A DNA stretch of 64,000 nucleotides from Candidatus Babelota bacterium (GCA_013289515.1 JABCZU010000002.1:34838-98837); one strand, 5' to 3'; positions 53,052 through 62,045 are shown, numbered from the stretch's first letter. The notes: generated from the letters alone by a model not told the origin. Numbers and translations: made by a program.

Positions 53052-53082
53052 AAAAAAGGGCCGGCGCCTGTGCACCAGCCCT
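53052..53082 (-). terminator. Terminator behind the first orphan propeller tail
   Basis: On the minus strand GGGCTGGTGC pairs with GCGCCGGCCC through two G-U pairs, loop ACAG, then TTTTTT. An almost identical terminator is at 54045-54073 and a related one at 56101-56132. Confidence 0.85.
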
Positions 53083-53119
53083 CATAAAATTGACCCAAAA
53101 AAGGCGCTACTACAAACCA

Positions 53120-53316
53120 CTAACCGTAGTAGCTTGTTGACCCAAGCGGATCGAACAGGAACATGCGCCGTGTGCCATTGTTAATACTGCTGGCTGTGTA
53201 AATGTAGGCTGTGCATGACGGGTTCCACAAAAGCGTTTGCGGCAGTGCGTTGGTTGGCGCGCTGGCCACCAATGTTACGGTACCACTACTGTATGAATAA
53301 ACGCGGAGCATGGCAT
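53120..53316 (-). pseudogene. Orphan C-terminal tail of a giant propeller protein, copy 1
   Basis: Reading in one frame it encodes the end of a propeller protein: VYSYSSGTVTLVASAPTNAL, LLWNPSCTAYIYTASSINNG, TRRMFLFDPLGSTSYYG and a stop. The tail resembles the intact end at 30283 (FYFDPFGSTNYYG). There is no start or signal peptide; it begins directly after the stop codon of the PIN-toxin gene. It is a near-copy of the tail at 54112-54268. Confidence 0.78.
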
Positions 53317-53691
53317 CTAAAAACATTTAATTTTATATTGGGGGATAATTTTATCGGCTGTGATAAAGATTAAATCTTCAACTATGCACTGTGCAATGAG
53401 GAGCCGGTCAAAGGGATCGTTATGGATAAGAGGTAGATGTTCCACGTAGAGAGCATGATCTGCAGTCATGGATAAAAGTTTAATATCGCTTCCATCTACA
53501 GCTTCTTTTAGATCATCTGGAACTTCAAGTTTGCCCAATGTTTTTTTAATGACGATTTCCCAGAGGCTGACTGAACTTACAAATATTTGGTTATGTGGAC
53601 GAGCAATTAGAAGTTTAATTTTTTTGGTAAGTTTCTTATCATCCGATAGCCACCATAACAAGATATGGGTGTCAATGAGGTAGGAATTCAT
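53317..53691 (-). CDS. PIN-domain ribonuclease toxin (VapC-like)
   Basis: A 124-residue PIN nuclease. The acidic residues D7 (LIDTH), E45 (SLWEIV), D95 (DPFDRLLIA) and D113 (TADKII) fit the metal site. It forms a toxin-antitoxin pair with the Phd-like gene upstream: the start overlaps that stop codon by 4 bases (ATGA). The stop codon runs directly into the orphan propeller tail. Confidence 0.88.
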   Translation of the reverse strand: MNSYLIDTHILLWWLSDDKKLTKKIKLLIARPHNQIFVSSVSLWEIVIKKTLGKLEVPDDLKEAVDGSDIKLLSMTADHALYVEHLPLIHNDPFDRLLIAQCIVEDLIFITADKIIPQYKIKCF

Positions 53692-53915
53692 TTAAAATTC
53701 CTCATAAAATCAGGTGGCAAGATATCAAAGTCTTTTTTGATGCTGACTTTGTTTTTCCAGGCACCAGGCCTGCGCTCTTTCTTTGGTGGATGAAATGCGA
53801 TTAACTTGGCCACAGGGTGACCCGCTTTGCAAATAATGACCTCTTCGCCCTGAGAAACAAGATCAACTAATTTAGAAAGATTAGTTTTTGCCTCGTGTAA
53901 ATTTGCCTTTTTCAT
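53688..53915 (-). CDS. Phd/YefM-family antitoxin
   Basis: A 75-residue protein: MKKANLHEAKTNLSKLVDLV is the DNA-binding N-terminal fold, EEVIICKAGHPVAKLIA completes it, and the C-terminus, PPDFMRNF, is the toxin-neutralising tail. Such antitoxins bind their own operator; the 30-bp palindrome 56 bases upstream is the candidate site. Confidence 0.87.
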   Translation of the reverse strand: MKKANLHEAKTNLSKLVDLVSQGEEVIICKAGHPVAKLIAFHPPKKERRPGAWKNKVSIKKDFDILPPDFMRNFK

Positions 53916-53971
53916 ATTTTTTACTCGTGATTATAAAAATAACTATAAATTATTACACTACCTGAATAGTC

Positions 53972-54001
53972 ACAAGATTAGCTAAGCTTAGCTAATCTTG
54001 T
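53972..54001. promoter_or_regulatory. 30-bp perfect palindrome upstream of the Phd/PIN pair
   Basis: The left arm ACAAGATTAGCTAAG (53972-53986) is the exact reverse complement of the right arm CTTAGCTAATCTTGT (53987-54001). On the minus strand the outer arm overlaps TTGACA (54003-53998), a -35 box. It suits autoregulation by the antitoxin. Confidence 0.75.
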
Positions 54002-54044
54002 CAAGGGATTAAACAGATTACCCGTCCTTCGATGCAAGATCATT

Positions 54045-54073
54045 AAAAAAGGCCGGTGCCTGTGCACCAGCCC
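54045..54073 (-). terminator. Terminator behind the second orphan propeller tail
   Basis: GGCTGGTGC and GCACCGGCC on the minus strand with one G-U pair, loop ACAG, then TTTTTT. A near-copy of the terminator at 53052-53082. Confidence 0.85.
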
Positions 54074-54111
54074 TCATAAAAATTGCCAAAAAAAGGCGTT
54101 ACCAAAAACCA

Positions 54112-54265
54112 CTAGCCGTAGTAGCTTGTTGACCCAAGCGGATCGAATAGGAACATACGCCGTGTGCCATTGTTAATACTGCTGGCCGTGTAAATGTAGT
54201 TTGCGGTGTTGGCTGTGCATGATGGGTTCCACAAAAGTGTTTGTTTCAATGCATTGGTTGGCGCG
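54112..54265 (-). pseudogene. Orphan C-terminal tail of a giant propeller protein, copy 2
   Basis: Encodes APTNALKQTLLWNPSCTAN, TANYIYTASSINNG, TRRMFLFDPLGSTSYYG and a stop, following directly on the stop codon of the ATPase gene. Compared with the copy at 53120 it has a 12-base in-frame insertion (extra Asn-Thr-Ala-Asn-like residues) and a Pro-to-Lys change. No start codon belongs to it. Confidence 0.78.
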
Positions 54266-55987
54266 TTAATTTTTTTGCTTTTGTGTGGCGGTATGGTCGT
54301 CGAGCTTGACCAGAACTTTCTTTTTATAAAATGCCATACCATAGAGAAGGATATCATTAAAGCCACGATCATTGATTTCTTGAATGTAGTCCTTGTCAAT
54401 AATCTGTTGAATTGCTTCATCAGCCGCCGTCGCTAATTGTTCCAGTGTTTTTGCCACTTTGAATTCAATAATAAATGCCCTAGTATTTGTGGTGTGGCGA
54501 GGAATAAATCTGACGTCATAGCGGCCGTGACCGCTTTCACGATTTGATTTAATATCATAATCATTTTTTAACGTTGCCAAAAGGCCGAGAACGAAAAGAT
54601 GATAGCTACGTTCAGGCGTTTTTTCAGGGATATCAAAAAAACTCATGGTGTTGACGACAAAGTCTTCTACAAGTTCTTGGACCGATTCAGTGTCGCCGTC
54701 CTTGAGCGCTATGAGTAGGTTATGCACCGGATTGCCGCTAATAGAGCTTGAAAAAATAGATTTAAGAAGCGTAAAATAAATATCTTTGATCTCTTCATTG
54801 GGCAGTGTCAAGGAAAATTCTCGTGAGCCAGGCCCTTTGATTGCCGTGTAGGTAACGTATCCGGTAAAGAGCAACAGCGTCCAAACAGACGATGCATCAT
54901 AATCAAGCGCTGGCATAATTAAAGAAGCATCAATTTCTTTAGTAAGCGTATTTTCTTTTAAGAGTTGTTCAAGCTCAATTTTGGTTGCCGTATCAGCTTT
55001 ACCCAATACCCTTCTTAATAACAGGTTGTTGCTGCTATTGGCCCAATAGGGTAAAATGTGCCCCTTGCTTTGTAGGCATTTAACGATGGACCAGGGGTTA
55101 TAGATAAGAACGTCGTCTGGTGGGATGCCCATGTGATAGCCGTTATACCAGGCCTTAATGGCTGTGTAGTGCTCAGAAAGGTTGGCATCTGCCAGCATTG
55201 TTTTGACCTCTTGGTCGGTGAAGCCGAATTTATCAGTGAGTACGGTGCTGGTGATTGTAAAAACATTAAGATTATTAAGGCCGGTAAATAAACCTGCTTT
55301 GGCAATATGCAACGCTCCTGTGATAAATCCGTATGCCAGGGTAACATTGGACTTCAGTATTGCTGATAGCAGAGGTTTCATAAAGGCAATAATATCTTCA
55401 TAGTACCCATGCACGTAGGATGCATGGATAGGTACATCATATTCATCAAGAAGGAATATAGTCTTTTGTTTATGGTGCTGGCTCAGTAACCCGCTTAAGG
55501 AGGCGATACTTTCTTCATACTCTGCTCGGGTTGCTGTGCGATTTATAATATTTTCAAAATTAGTACGTTCAGTTGTTGATATAGAATCTTTAAGCAGATA
55601 GTCATGTCGTTTAAATTCTCGTGCAATATTATGAGTAAATTTTTCATAGGCCTCTGGCCACGTTTTGCTTTCAATGTCCTTGAAATTTAAGGTTATGACA
55701 GGATACTTACCTTGCATATCCTTGTAAGGACCCAATGTTGGGTGGGCCTGGTTCCAAATTTTTTTATTTTTAAAAAGATAGTCAGTTGGGATTTCTGATT
55801 TTTCAAAAAAGTATTGCAACATGGTCAACATTAACGTTTTACCAAATCGACGGGGGCGAGTCATTAAAAAGACATCACCACCAGCTTCAAGCATTTCTTT
55901 AATGGCAAGTGTTTTATCTACGTAGTATTCGCCCTTATCGATAAGTGATTTAAGATTATCGGTACCGGCAGATGATATATAAGCCAT
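54266..55987 (-). CDS. AAA-ATPase-like/PD-(D/E)XK nuclease-superfamily protein, copy 2
   Basis: A 573-residue paralogue of the gene at 25251-26963. The start at 55987 is favoured by AAGGA 7 bases upstream; an ATG at 56026 is in frame. The ATPase part has TDNLKSLIDKGEYYVDKT, RPRRFGKTLMLTML and IFLLDEYDVPIHA. The nuclease part has ESGHGRYDVRFI and AFIIEFKVAKTLEQL, where EFK gives the E-x-K. The gene lies between the giant propeller gene (56168) and an orphan propeller tail that starts at its stop codon. Confidence 0.85.
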   Translation of the reverse strand: MAYISSAGTDNLKSLIDKGEYYVDKTLAIKEMLEAGGDVFLMTRPRRFGKTLMLTMLQYFFEKSEIPTDYLFKNKKIWNQAHPTLGPYKDMQGKYPVITLNFKDIESKTWPEAYEKFTHNIAREFKRHDYLLKDSISTTERTNFENIINRTATRAEYEESIASLSGLLSQHHKQKTIFLLDEYDVPIHASYVHGYYEDIIAFMKPLLSAILKSNVTLAYGFITGALHIAKAGLFTGLNNLNVFTITSTVLTDKFGFTDQEVKTMLADANLSEHYTAIKAWYNGYHMGIPPDDVLIYNPWSIVKCLQSKGHILPYWANSSNNLLLRRVLGKADTATKIELEQLLKENTLTKEIDASLIMPALDYDASSVWTLLLFTGYVTYTAIKGPGSREFSLTLPNEEIKDIYFTLLKSIFSSSISGNPVHNLLIALKDGDTESVQELVEDFVVNTMSFFDIPEKTPERSYHLFVLGLLATLKNDYDIKSNRESGHGRYDVRFIPRHTTNTRAFIIEFKVAKTLEQLATAADEAIQQIIDKDYIQEINDRGFNDILLYGMAFYKKKVLVKLDDHTATQKQKN

Positions 55988-56100
55988 GAGGATATCCTTG
56001 TCAAAAGGCCATTGAGACTGCAACACGCTGTAGGAATTTTAGCATCTCTTTTATTCTAAAGCGAATATCCTGAAAAAAGGCCAGGAAATAGCCACCAAGA

Positions 56101-56132
56101 AAAAAGGGCGGCACCTGCGTGCACACCCTCTC
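56101..56132 (-). terminator. Terminator of the second giant propeller gene
   Basis: On the minus strand GGGTGTGCAC and GTGCCGCCC pair around GCAG with a bulge, followed by TTTTTT. Similar in sequence to the terminators at 53052 and 54045. Confidence 0.7.
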
Positions 56133-56167
56133 GTTTTTTTCATGATCTTTTATTGTTCAGACGACGC

Positions 56168-59100
56168 CTATATCGAATTATCGTACAATGCCCCGGTCAC
56201 TTCAATGCGTGCGCCACCAAGGAGCTGCACATTAAGATCAGCAGTTGACCCCAGCGCGCTGTTGCCAAACACAATGCAGTTAGACAGTGCCTGCGCATTT
56301 GCCGTCTTTATGGTCGAGATCAGGAAGATCTGCAGCGTACTGCTACCATTATTGACGACGGCAAGCATATTGCCGCGTGGTGACCAGGCGACGCCGTCTG
56401 GTGTGGTGCCTACCGTCAGGTTACTACCAACCTGTGTTGGTGTTGTAACGCCATTGAAGCTAAAGATCTGAAGGAAGCCGGTGCCTCCGCAGGTCACTGC
56501 AATAAATCTGCCATTAGGAGACCAGGACACTGCATTTGGCGTGGTACTAGTTGTTGCATTGCTACCAACCTGCGTTGGTGTGCTGGTGCCATTATACGAG
56601 AATACTTGTAAGTTTGGCCCTGTGGTATTAGTTACTGCGATGAATTGGCCGTCTGGCGAAAATGCAACGGCGGTTGGAGCAGTAGCAGTGGTGGCATTGC
56701 TACCAACCTGTGCTGGGGTGCTTGTGCCATTGAAGGTGAAGACCTGTAACGTATTTCCTGTATTATTCACTACGGCTATAGATTTGGCATCAGGTGACCA
56801 GGCGACAGCAATTGGCGCAGCGCTTGTGGTAACAGCGCTACCAACGGCGGTCGGTGCGACCGTGCCATTGAAAGAATAGACCTGTAAGGAATTGCTACCA
56901 TTATTGATGAGCGCCAAATATCTACCGTCAGGTGACCAGGCGACGCTATCTGGTGTAGTGCCAGTGGTGACTGAGCTGCCAAGTGGGGCTGGTGTTGCTC
57001 TATTAAATGCATATATCTGTAATGCATTGGCACCAGTGGTTAGCGCAATAAATCTGCCATCAGGTGAAAATACACCGGCAAGTGCCGCTATTGATGCGCC
57101 AAGCGAGACATTGTTGCCAACTTGAACTGGGGTGCCAGAGCTGCTTGAGGTAAACATTTGTAAGGTATTTGGGCTGCCGCTGTTAATGAGTGAAATATAA
57201 TAAGCATTTGTAGTGCTGGCAGAATTGGTGGTGATGGACACGGCCACTGGGGTTCCTGTCGCGGTTGTTACATTATTACCAACTTGGACTGGGGTGCCGG
57301 TGCTGCTTGATGTAAACAGTTGCAGTGTGCTGTTGCTATTGAGCACTGAAATATAATAAGCGTTGGTGGTGTTAGCCGAATTGGTGGTGATTGACACCGA
57401 AGATGGCGTACTTGCTGTGGTTACCGTACTACCAATCTGGATCGGGGTGCCGGTGCTGCTTGATGTAAAGAGCTGCAGGGTGCTGTTACTATTGATGACC
57501 GCAATATAATAAGGGTTTGTACTGCTGGCAGCATTAATGGTGATCGACACGGCCGTTGGTGTGCTTGCGGTGGTGACGTTAGTGCCCACTTGAACCGGAG
57601 TGCCGGAGCCACTAGAGGTAAACAGCTGCAGGGTGCTATTGCTATTGATGACTGCAATATAATAAGGGCTTGTGTTGCTAGCAGAATTGGTGGTGATGGA
57701 TACTGAGGTTGGCGTGCCGGCAGTGGTGACGTTCACCCCAACTTGTTCGGGGGTGCCCGTACCGCTTGAAGTGAAGAGCTGTAGGGCGCCATTGCTGTTC
57801 GTGACAGAAATTAAATAGGGATTGGTGCTGCTAGCAGAATTGGTGGTAATGGATACCGAGGTTGGCGTTGCTGCCGTTGTAACATTGCTGCCAATTTGCA
57901 CCGGGGTACCCACGCCGCTTGAAGAAAAGAGCTGCAGGGTGCCATTACTATTGATGACAGCAATCAAGTAGGGGTTGCTGCTGCTGGCGGAGTTGGTGGT
58001 GATGGCCACTGCCACCGGTGTTCCTGCTGTGGTAACATTACTACCAAGTTGGACCGGCGATCCGGTGCCCGACGAGGTATACAATTGCAAGACGCCTGAG
58101 CTGAGGATCACGGCTGTCAAGTAAAAGTCAGAGCTTTGGGCAGAATTGGTGGTGAGGGCAGTGCCAACCGGTGTTGGTCCGCCAGTTGTTATTGCGCTGC
58201 CAAATAATACCGGTGTTGTTGAACCATTAACAGAAAATAGTTGAAGGCCGCTTGACCCTGTTACGGCAGCAAAGTTGCCATCAGGTGACCAGACAACGCC
58301 GGTAGGGTTAGTTTGTGTGGACGCATTGCTGCCAACTTGGGTGGCCACCGTGCCGGCGCTTATGTCATAATCGGCAACGCTATTGGTGGGAACGCGGTTA
58401 TCACAGGCAAGGATGCCGTTGATAAGGCGAAAGCCGGTATGTGTAGCGGCCAGGCTGCAACCATTTAAAAAAAGCATAGACTTAGCATCTTGCATCAGCA
58501 ATAGGTCTTTGGCATTGGCAGCATTGGTTGACGGCGCGTAACTAAGCGTTGTGCTATTGTCAAAATAGAGTAATGCTCCTGGGGTGATATAGCTTTGTTG
58601 TGTTGATCCATAAATAAAGGCTGAGGTCCCCGTTATAGAGACATCATTATAAATAAAGAGCCGGCCTTGGTAGAAATTAAAATCAGCCGATAAAGGCATC
58701 CATACCCGGTCAAGGGCGAGCTTGCTATTTAAGCTGCCCAAACGAATGGGAGGAAATACGGACGATTTAGGACTGCTTTTAATGACGATATTGCGCAAGG
58801 TGAGGGTGGCATTGCTATCAACAAAAATTTGTGCGTAGTCACCAAGGGTCAGAATGTTACCTTGGCCATCGATGGTCGTATCATTGGTGATGTGAAGCAC
58901 CTGAGTACTTGTTGGTGTAAATGATAAATTTCCCTGCAAGACGACTGTTCTACCGCGGCCATAAATGCTGCCGCCACTGGTAAGCGTGGTACCCGAGTCT
59001 AGTGTGATATCACTGAGCAATTGGAGCATTTGGCCCCGAAGATCAATACTACCTGATATGGTAATAAAGGTGTCCATTGTCGCTTCAGTGAAGCTAGTAT

Positions 59101-59299
59101 TATTGAGAGTAAATCCGGCGTTTAGACGGACGTATCCCTGGGCAATGTCGCCATTACGAAAGACGTATGGCTGATTTTGCCAAACGATTGATGATGTGCC
59201 GATCAAGCTGGTGGCCTGAGTGGTTTGATGCCACAATACGGGGGCTAAGAGTAATAAATACAATAAATGCCTGTATGTTTGAAAAGATTTATGCTTCAT
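56168..59299 (-). CDS. Giant exported beta-propeller protein with N-terminal beta-helix
   Basis: A 1043-residue protein with a signal peptide (HLLYLLLLAPVLWHQTTQA, cut near 30). Residues 35-300 are short beta-rich turns typical of a right-handed parallel beta-helix (SGGSIYGRGRTVVLQ, TLGDYAQIFVDSNATLTLRN). Then come 14 propeller-like units: one VWSPDG, seven of a TTNSASSTNPYYIAVINSN type and six of a WSPDGRYLA type, a number that fits two seven-bladed propellers. It ends ARIEVTGALYDNSI and lacks the FDPxGSTxYYG tail. Probably a cell-surface protein; no enzyme motif was seen. Confidence 0.82.
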   Translation of the reverse strand: MKHKSFQTYRHLLYLLLLAPVLWHQTTQATSLIGTSSIVWQNQPYVFRNGDIAQGYVRLNAGFTLNNTSFTEATMDTFITISGSIDLRGQMLQLLSDITLDSGTTLTSGGSIYGRGRTVVLQGNLSFTPTSTQVLHITNDTTIDGQGNILTLGDYAQIFVDSNATLTLRNIVIKSSPKSSVFPPIRLGSLNSKLALDRVWMPLSADFNFYQGRLFIYNDVSITGTSAFIYGSTQQSYITPGALLYFDNSTTLSYAPSTNAANAKDLLLMQDAKSMLFLNGCSLAATHTGFRLINGILACDNRVPTNSVADYDISAGTVATQVGSNASTQTNPTGVVWSPDGNFAAVTGSSGLQLFSVNGSTTPVLFGSAITTGGPTPVGTALTTNSAQSSDFYLTAVILSSGVLQLYTSSGTGSPVQLGSNVTTAGTPVAVAITTNSASSSNPYLIAVINSNGTLQLFSSSGVGTPVQIGSNVTTAATPTSVSITTNSASSTNPYLISVTNSNGALQLFTSSGTGTPEQVGVNVTTAGTPTSVSITTNSASNTSPYYIAVINSNSTLQLFTSSGSGTPVQVGTNVTTASTPTAVSITINAASSTNPYYIAVINSNSTLQLFTSSSTGTPIQIGSTVTTASTPSSVSITTNSANTTNAYYISVLNSNSTLQLFTSSSTGTPVQVGNNVTTATGTPVAVSITTNSASTTNAYYISLINSGSPNTLQMFTSSSSGTPVQVGNNVSLGASIAALAGVFSPDGRFIALTTGANALQIYAFNRATPAPLGSSVTTGTTPDSVAWSPDGRYLALINNGSNSLQVYSFNGTVAPTAVGSAVTTSAAPIAVAWSPDAKSIAVVNNTGNTLQVFTFNGTSTPAQVGSNATTATAPTAVAFSPDGQFIAVTNTTGPNLQVFSYNGTSTPTQVGSNATTSTTPNAVSWSPNGRFIAVTCGGTGFLQIFSFNGVTTPTQVGSNLTVGTTPDGVAWSPRGNMLAVVNNGSSTLQIFLISTIKTANAQALSNCIVFGNSALGSTADLNVQLLGGARIEVTGALYDNSI

Positions 59300-59383
59300 A
59301 ACTAAATATCCTTTAACTTCCCTTTTTTTAGAAGACCGATTTTTTAGATATACTACCTTTGATGGTAAAATAAAAGCGAGAAT

Positions 59384-59902
59384 TTAATTTTGTTCAATGA
59401 TACTTGAGGCTGTTTGAGCCACACTAAAAGATCCCTTTTTAATACTACGCTCAACGGTATGCGGGAAACTGATTATTAAATGATATTTATTAACCGCTAC
59501 CACCTTTTCATTTAATTTAAAGGTAAGTTGCTGGGTTGCTTCATCCCATACGCCATCACAGATCCAATTTTCTTGAATCGGCTTTGGAACGCTTTCGCGC
59601 TCTTTTTTTTGATAGAGGCCTGCGGTAAGTGATGGAATCTTACCACCAACCCACTGCAAAACAACAAGGGTAAGATAACGCGGGCGCTTACTCTTTATGG
59701 TCAGAGAGCAGGGCCAGACCCATTTTTCCTTGATGTCAGAATCATTCAACGATTCTTGGGCTGCAGAGTTTGGAATCTCTCGCCATGTTAGTGTGGTGTG
59801 CAATGAGAATGAGTCTTGGTACTGTTCTTGATCTGCATATGCAAAGCTGCCGATTGTGATGATTATCGCCAATAGTACACTATAGTAACACATACTGAGC
59901 AT
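59384..59902 (-). CDS. Small exported protein of unknown function
   Basis: Not recognised. The start is at the ATG ending at 59902, because GAGGA lies 8 bases upstream; a GTG at 59917 is in frame. The 172-residue product has a signal peptide (MCYYSVLLAIIITIGSFAYA) and a beta-rich mature part (RPRYLTLVVLQWVGG, LTFKLNEKVVAVNKYHLIIS). It lies 84 bases after the second giant propeller gene and may be co-transcribed with TonB upstream. Confidence 0.6.
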   Translation of the reverse strand: MLSMCYYSVLLAIIITIGSFAYADQEQYQDSFSLHTTLTWREIPNSAAQESLNDSDIKEKWVWPCSLTIKSKRPRYLTLVVLQWVGGKIPSLTAGLYQKKERESVPKPIQENWICDGVWDEATQQLTFKLNEKVVAVNKYHLIISFPHTVERSIKKGSFSVAQTASSIIEQN

Positions 59903-59989
59903 GATAGTATTCCTCACGCGTCATGACTGATCAAAGCCTCTTTTCTCTATCGGACTGTAACATAAAAAAGATGAAACAAACAATTTTTA

Positions 59990-61144
59990 TTAAAACGTAA
60001 CATTACTACTGTGGACATAAATGATGCGACCGGTCTTGTATTGCGTTGTTCCGAAATGTTTTGGCAATGGCGGCAGCGGACTTGCCATTTTTGTATTTTG
60101 CAGAATCATAGTATCAAGTTCCGGATGGCCGCTTGATTGTAGGAGGGTGCAGTTAGTAACATTGCCATTTTCATCGATAGTAAACTCAATAACAGCATTG
60201 CCTTCCATGCGTTTTGCCCAGCGACGGTGATAAAAATTATTTTTCCATGCAGCCTGTAGGCACCAAGTGACCTTGGATTCGTATGAAAGATATTTTAGTT
60301 CATCCTTGGACGGTCGCTTAGTTGGGTCGCCATCACGGTCAACCAAATCGGTGCCTGCCTGCCCTCGTTGTTTTTCAATAAAGCCTTTGGTCAGGGCGAT
60401 AATATTGCGCCGTGGCCGGTCGCTGCTGTCAGGCGCCCCACGGACCATGGTGGTTGTCTGTCCTGAGGAGGATGTCTCACCTGTTTGCTGATAGCTGGCC
60501 ATTTTGGTCTGCATCTCTTTGATCTGATTGATCCGATCACTGACGTCACTGGGTGTGGCTTGTAAATCCGGGGTAGCGCGAGTAACGTTTTCTCCTGGAC
60601 CATCGTCTGGTGTCTTTACCTCAGCTTGATCATAAGCGGCCATTTTGGTCTGAGCAGATTTGATCTGCTCAATTCGTTCTTTTACGGTCGCATCAGCAAG
60701 AACAGGCGCAGCGGGCGACTGCTCCTCTTGCTCTGTGGCATAAGAAGTTGGCGCCTGCCCGACCTCCCCGGTTGTGGTAGCAGGAATGATCGCTTCTTGT
60801 GCCTGCTTTGGTGGATCGTCAAAGGTAACCCAGCCAAAATTAGATAACGGCGCTCGCAGCTGTGCCAAGCGACCATCATCCTTTGGTTTCTTTAGTTTTT
60901 TGACCACGCTTAAAAAAGCCTGACGTTTTTGCTCCAGCTCTTGTTGATGCTTCACCTTTTGCTCAGGCGTTAGCTGCTTGGTGAATGCGGTGATAAGTTC
61001 TTGGATACGCTTTTTAAAGCCGAACTCAACCACACAAAAGGTGAGCAGAGCGTGTAATAATAGTGAAAGTAGAACAAAAACAAGCAGCAACAGTAATGGC
61101 TGCCGTTTCTTTGGCGGGACGGTAGTATTGAAATCGTGATTCAT
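59990..61144 (-). CDS. TonB-like energy-transducing protein
   Basis: The start at 61144 has AGGAG 8 bases upstream; an ATG at 61162 is in frame. A single membrane anchor (about 14-38, LLLLLVFVLLSLLLHALLTF) is followed by a helical spacer. A unit DRINQIKxxQTKMAxYxQ then occurs twice, about 155-176 and 201-222. The C-terminal TonB fold shows NAVIEFTIDENGNVTNCTL and SSGHPELDTMIL. TonB passes proton-motive force to outer-membrane receptors, so an outer membrane is implied; ExbB, ExbD and receptors are not in the window. Confidence 0.8.
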   Translation of the reverse strand: MNHDFNTTVPPKKRQPLLLLLVFVLLSLLLHALLTFCVVEFGFKKRIQELITAFTKQLTPEQKVKHQQELEQKRQAFLSVVKKLKKPKDDGRLAQLRAPLSNFGWVTFDDPPKQAQEAIIPATTTGEVGQAPTSYATEQEEQSPAAPVLADATVKERIEQIKSAQTKMAAYDQAEVKTPDDGPGENVTRATPDLQATPSDVSDRINQIKEMQTKMASYQQTGETSSSGQTTTMVRGAPDSSDRPRRNIIALTKGFIEKQRGQAGTDLVDRDGDPTKRPSKDELKYLSYESKVTWCLQAAWKNNFYHRRWAKRMEGNAVIEFTIDENGNVTNCTLLQSSGHPELDTMILQNTKMASPLPPLPKHFGTTQYKTGRIIYVHSSNVTF

Positions 61145-61210
61145 TACGCTGACTCCTAACATTCGTTTTTGTCAGCGTACTGAATTTTATGGCATTGTGT
61201 CAAAATTTTT

Positions 61211-61245
61211 TTTGTCATCCCGGACTTGATCCGGGATCAGGATCC
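61211..61245. repeat. Palindromic repeat, TCCCGGACTTGATCCGGGA variant
   Basis: TTTGTCATCCCGGACTTGATC followed by CGGGATCAGGATCC, a member of the same repeat family as the copies near 10.6 kb. It lies in the gap between the TonB-like gene and the HEPN/MNT pair. Confidence 0.75.
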
Positions 61246-61290
61246 ACTCAATACATGTTTATGCAAATCGAGCGGCTACCAGGCAGCATC

Positions 61291-61719
61291 TTAAGGCGCA
61301 AGCTTTTGTGCCAGCTGGTTCATGAGCTCATAATATCCCGCAATTCGACTAAAAATCTCCCGTGCAATCTCTTCATCATAGGTATGTGAGGTTATATTGC
61401 GGTCATCAACCATGGTTAACAGAAGTAAGTTTTCTTCGTCTGTAATAAGACCTAGCTTTGAACATTCTTGAATGACTGTTTTGGGCGATTTTTGTATAAT
61501 GCCATGTTTTTGTTCAAGGAACAGTTTTAGATATTTCCATGTTAGGTCGTATGAATACTCAAAGCGCTTTATCGCAGAATCGGCATAGGCTTCAAGTTCA
61601 ATTTCATCAGCGGTCTGTGCGCGAGCATTGAATCGATCAAGTATAATAGCCAATGACTTATAAGCCTTCAACAGTTGAGCATAACGCCCGACAAGCTTTT
61701 TTGTATCTATTGTTTCCAT
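61291..61719 (-). CDS. HI0074-type HEPN-like protein of the second HEPN/MNT pair
   Basis: A 142-residue helical protein of the nucleotidyltransferase substrate-binding (HI0074) family. IKRFEYSYDLTWKYLKLFLE and MVDDRNITSHTYDE are its typical blocks; RNITSH fits the Rx4H nuclease motif of HEPN toxins. It overlaps the MNT gene upstream by 13 bases. Confidence 0.87.
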   Translation of the reverse strand: METIDTKKLVGRYAQLLKAYKSLAIILDRFNARAQTADEIELEAYADSAIKRFEYSYDLTWKYLKLFLEQKHGIIQKSPKTVIQECSKLGLITDEENLLLLTMVDDRNITSHTYDEEIAREIFSRIAGYYELMNQLAQKLAP

Positions 61720-61994
61720 ATAATGCCTTCCTTAAGGATGGTGTCCTGCATGTTTTTTGGTAATGCGTGAAAATCAGCAAGATCAACGGTTTGTGAAATA
61801 TTTAATGCCTCGATAATATTGCGTGCTTGTACAAGATCAAGGCCTGATATCCGCTTGCCTGCATTAATAGCAACATCGACATCCGATGTTACAGAGTGAG
61901 TTCCTCGAGCTCGTGAACCAAAGAGGTATATTGTTGCTGTTGGGAAAAGCACCGCGAGTAGTTTAATCATTTTTTCTTGTTGTTCTAGTGTCAT
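61707..61994 (-). CDS. MNT nucleotidyltransferase, second HEPN/MNT pair
   Basis: A 95-residue minimal nucleotidyltransferase with an intact active site, FGSRARGTHSVTSDVDVAI (GSRARG then SDVD). In such pairs it AMPylates and so silences the HEPN partner. AGGAGC lies upstream. Unlike the pair at 52.2-52.9 kb, the catalytic residues are present. Confidence 0.88.
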   Translation of the reverse strand: MTLEQQEKMIKLLAVLFPTATIYLFGSRARGTHSVTSDVDVAINAGKRISGLDLVQARNIIEALNISQTVDLADFHALPKNMQDTILKEGIIWKQ

Positions 61995-62017
61995 TTTAAG
62001 CTCCTGGTAACAGGTTG

Positions 62018-62045
62018 TCTATATTCAATATCATTTTCTATCCAA
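62018..62045 (-). promoter_or_regulatory. Possible promoter of the second HEPN/MNT pair
   Basis: Reading the minus strand, TTGGAT (62045-62040), a 16-base spacer and TATAGA (62023-62018), 24 bases before the start codon of the MNT gene. Confidence 0.4.

Noticed and set aside
52028..59300. Prophage or transposon in the accessory region
   Set aside because: No integrase, transposase, capsid or other phage gene; the accessory genes are toxin-antitoxin and ATPase genes only.
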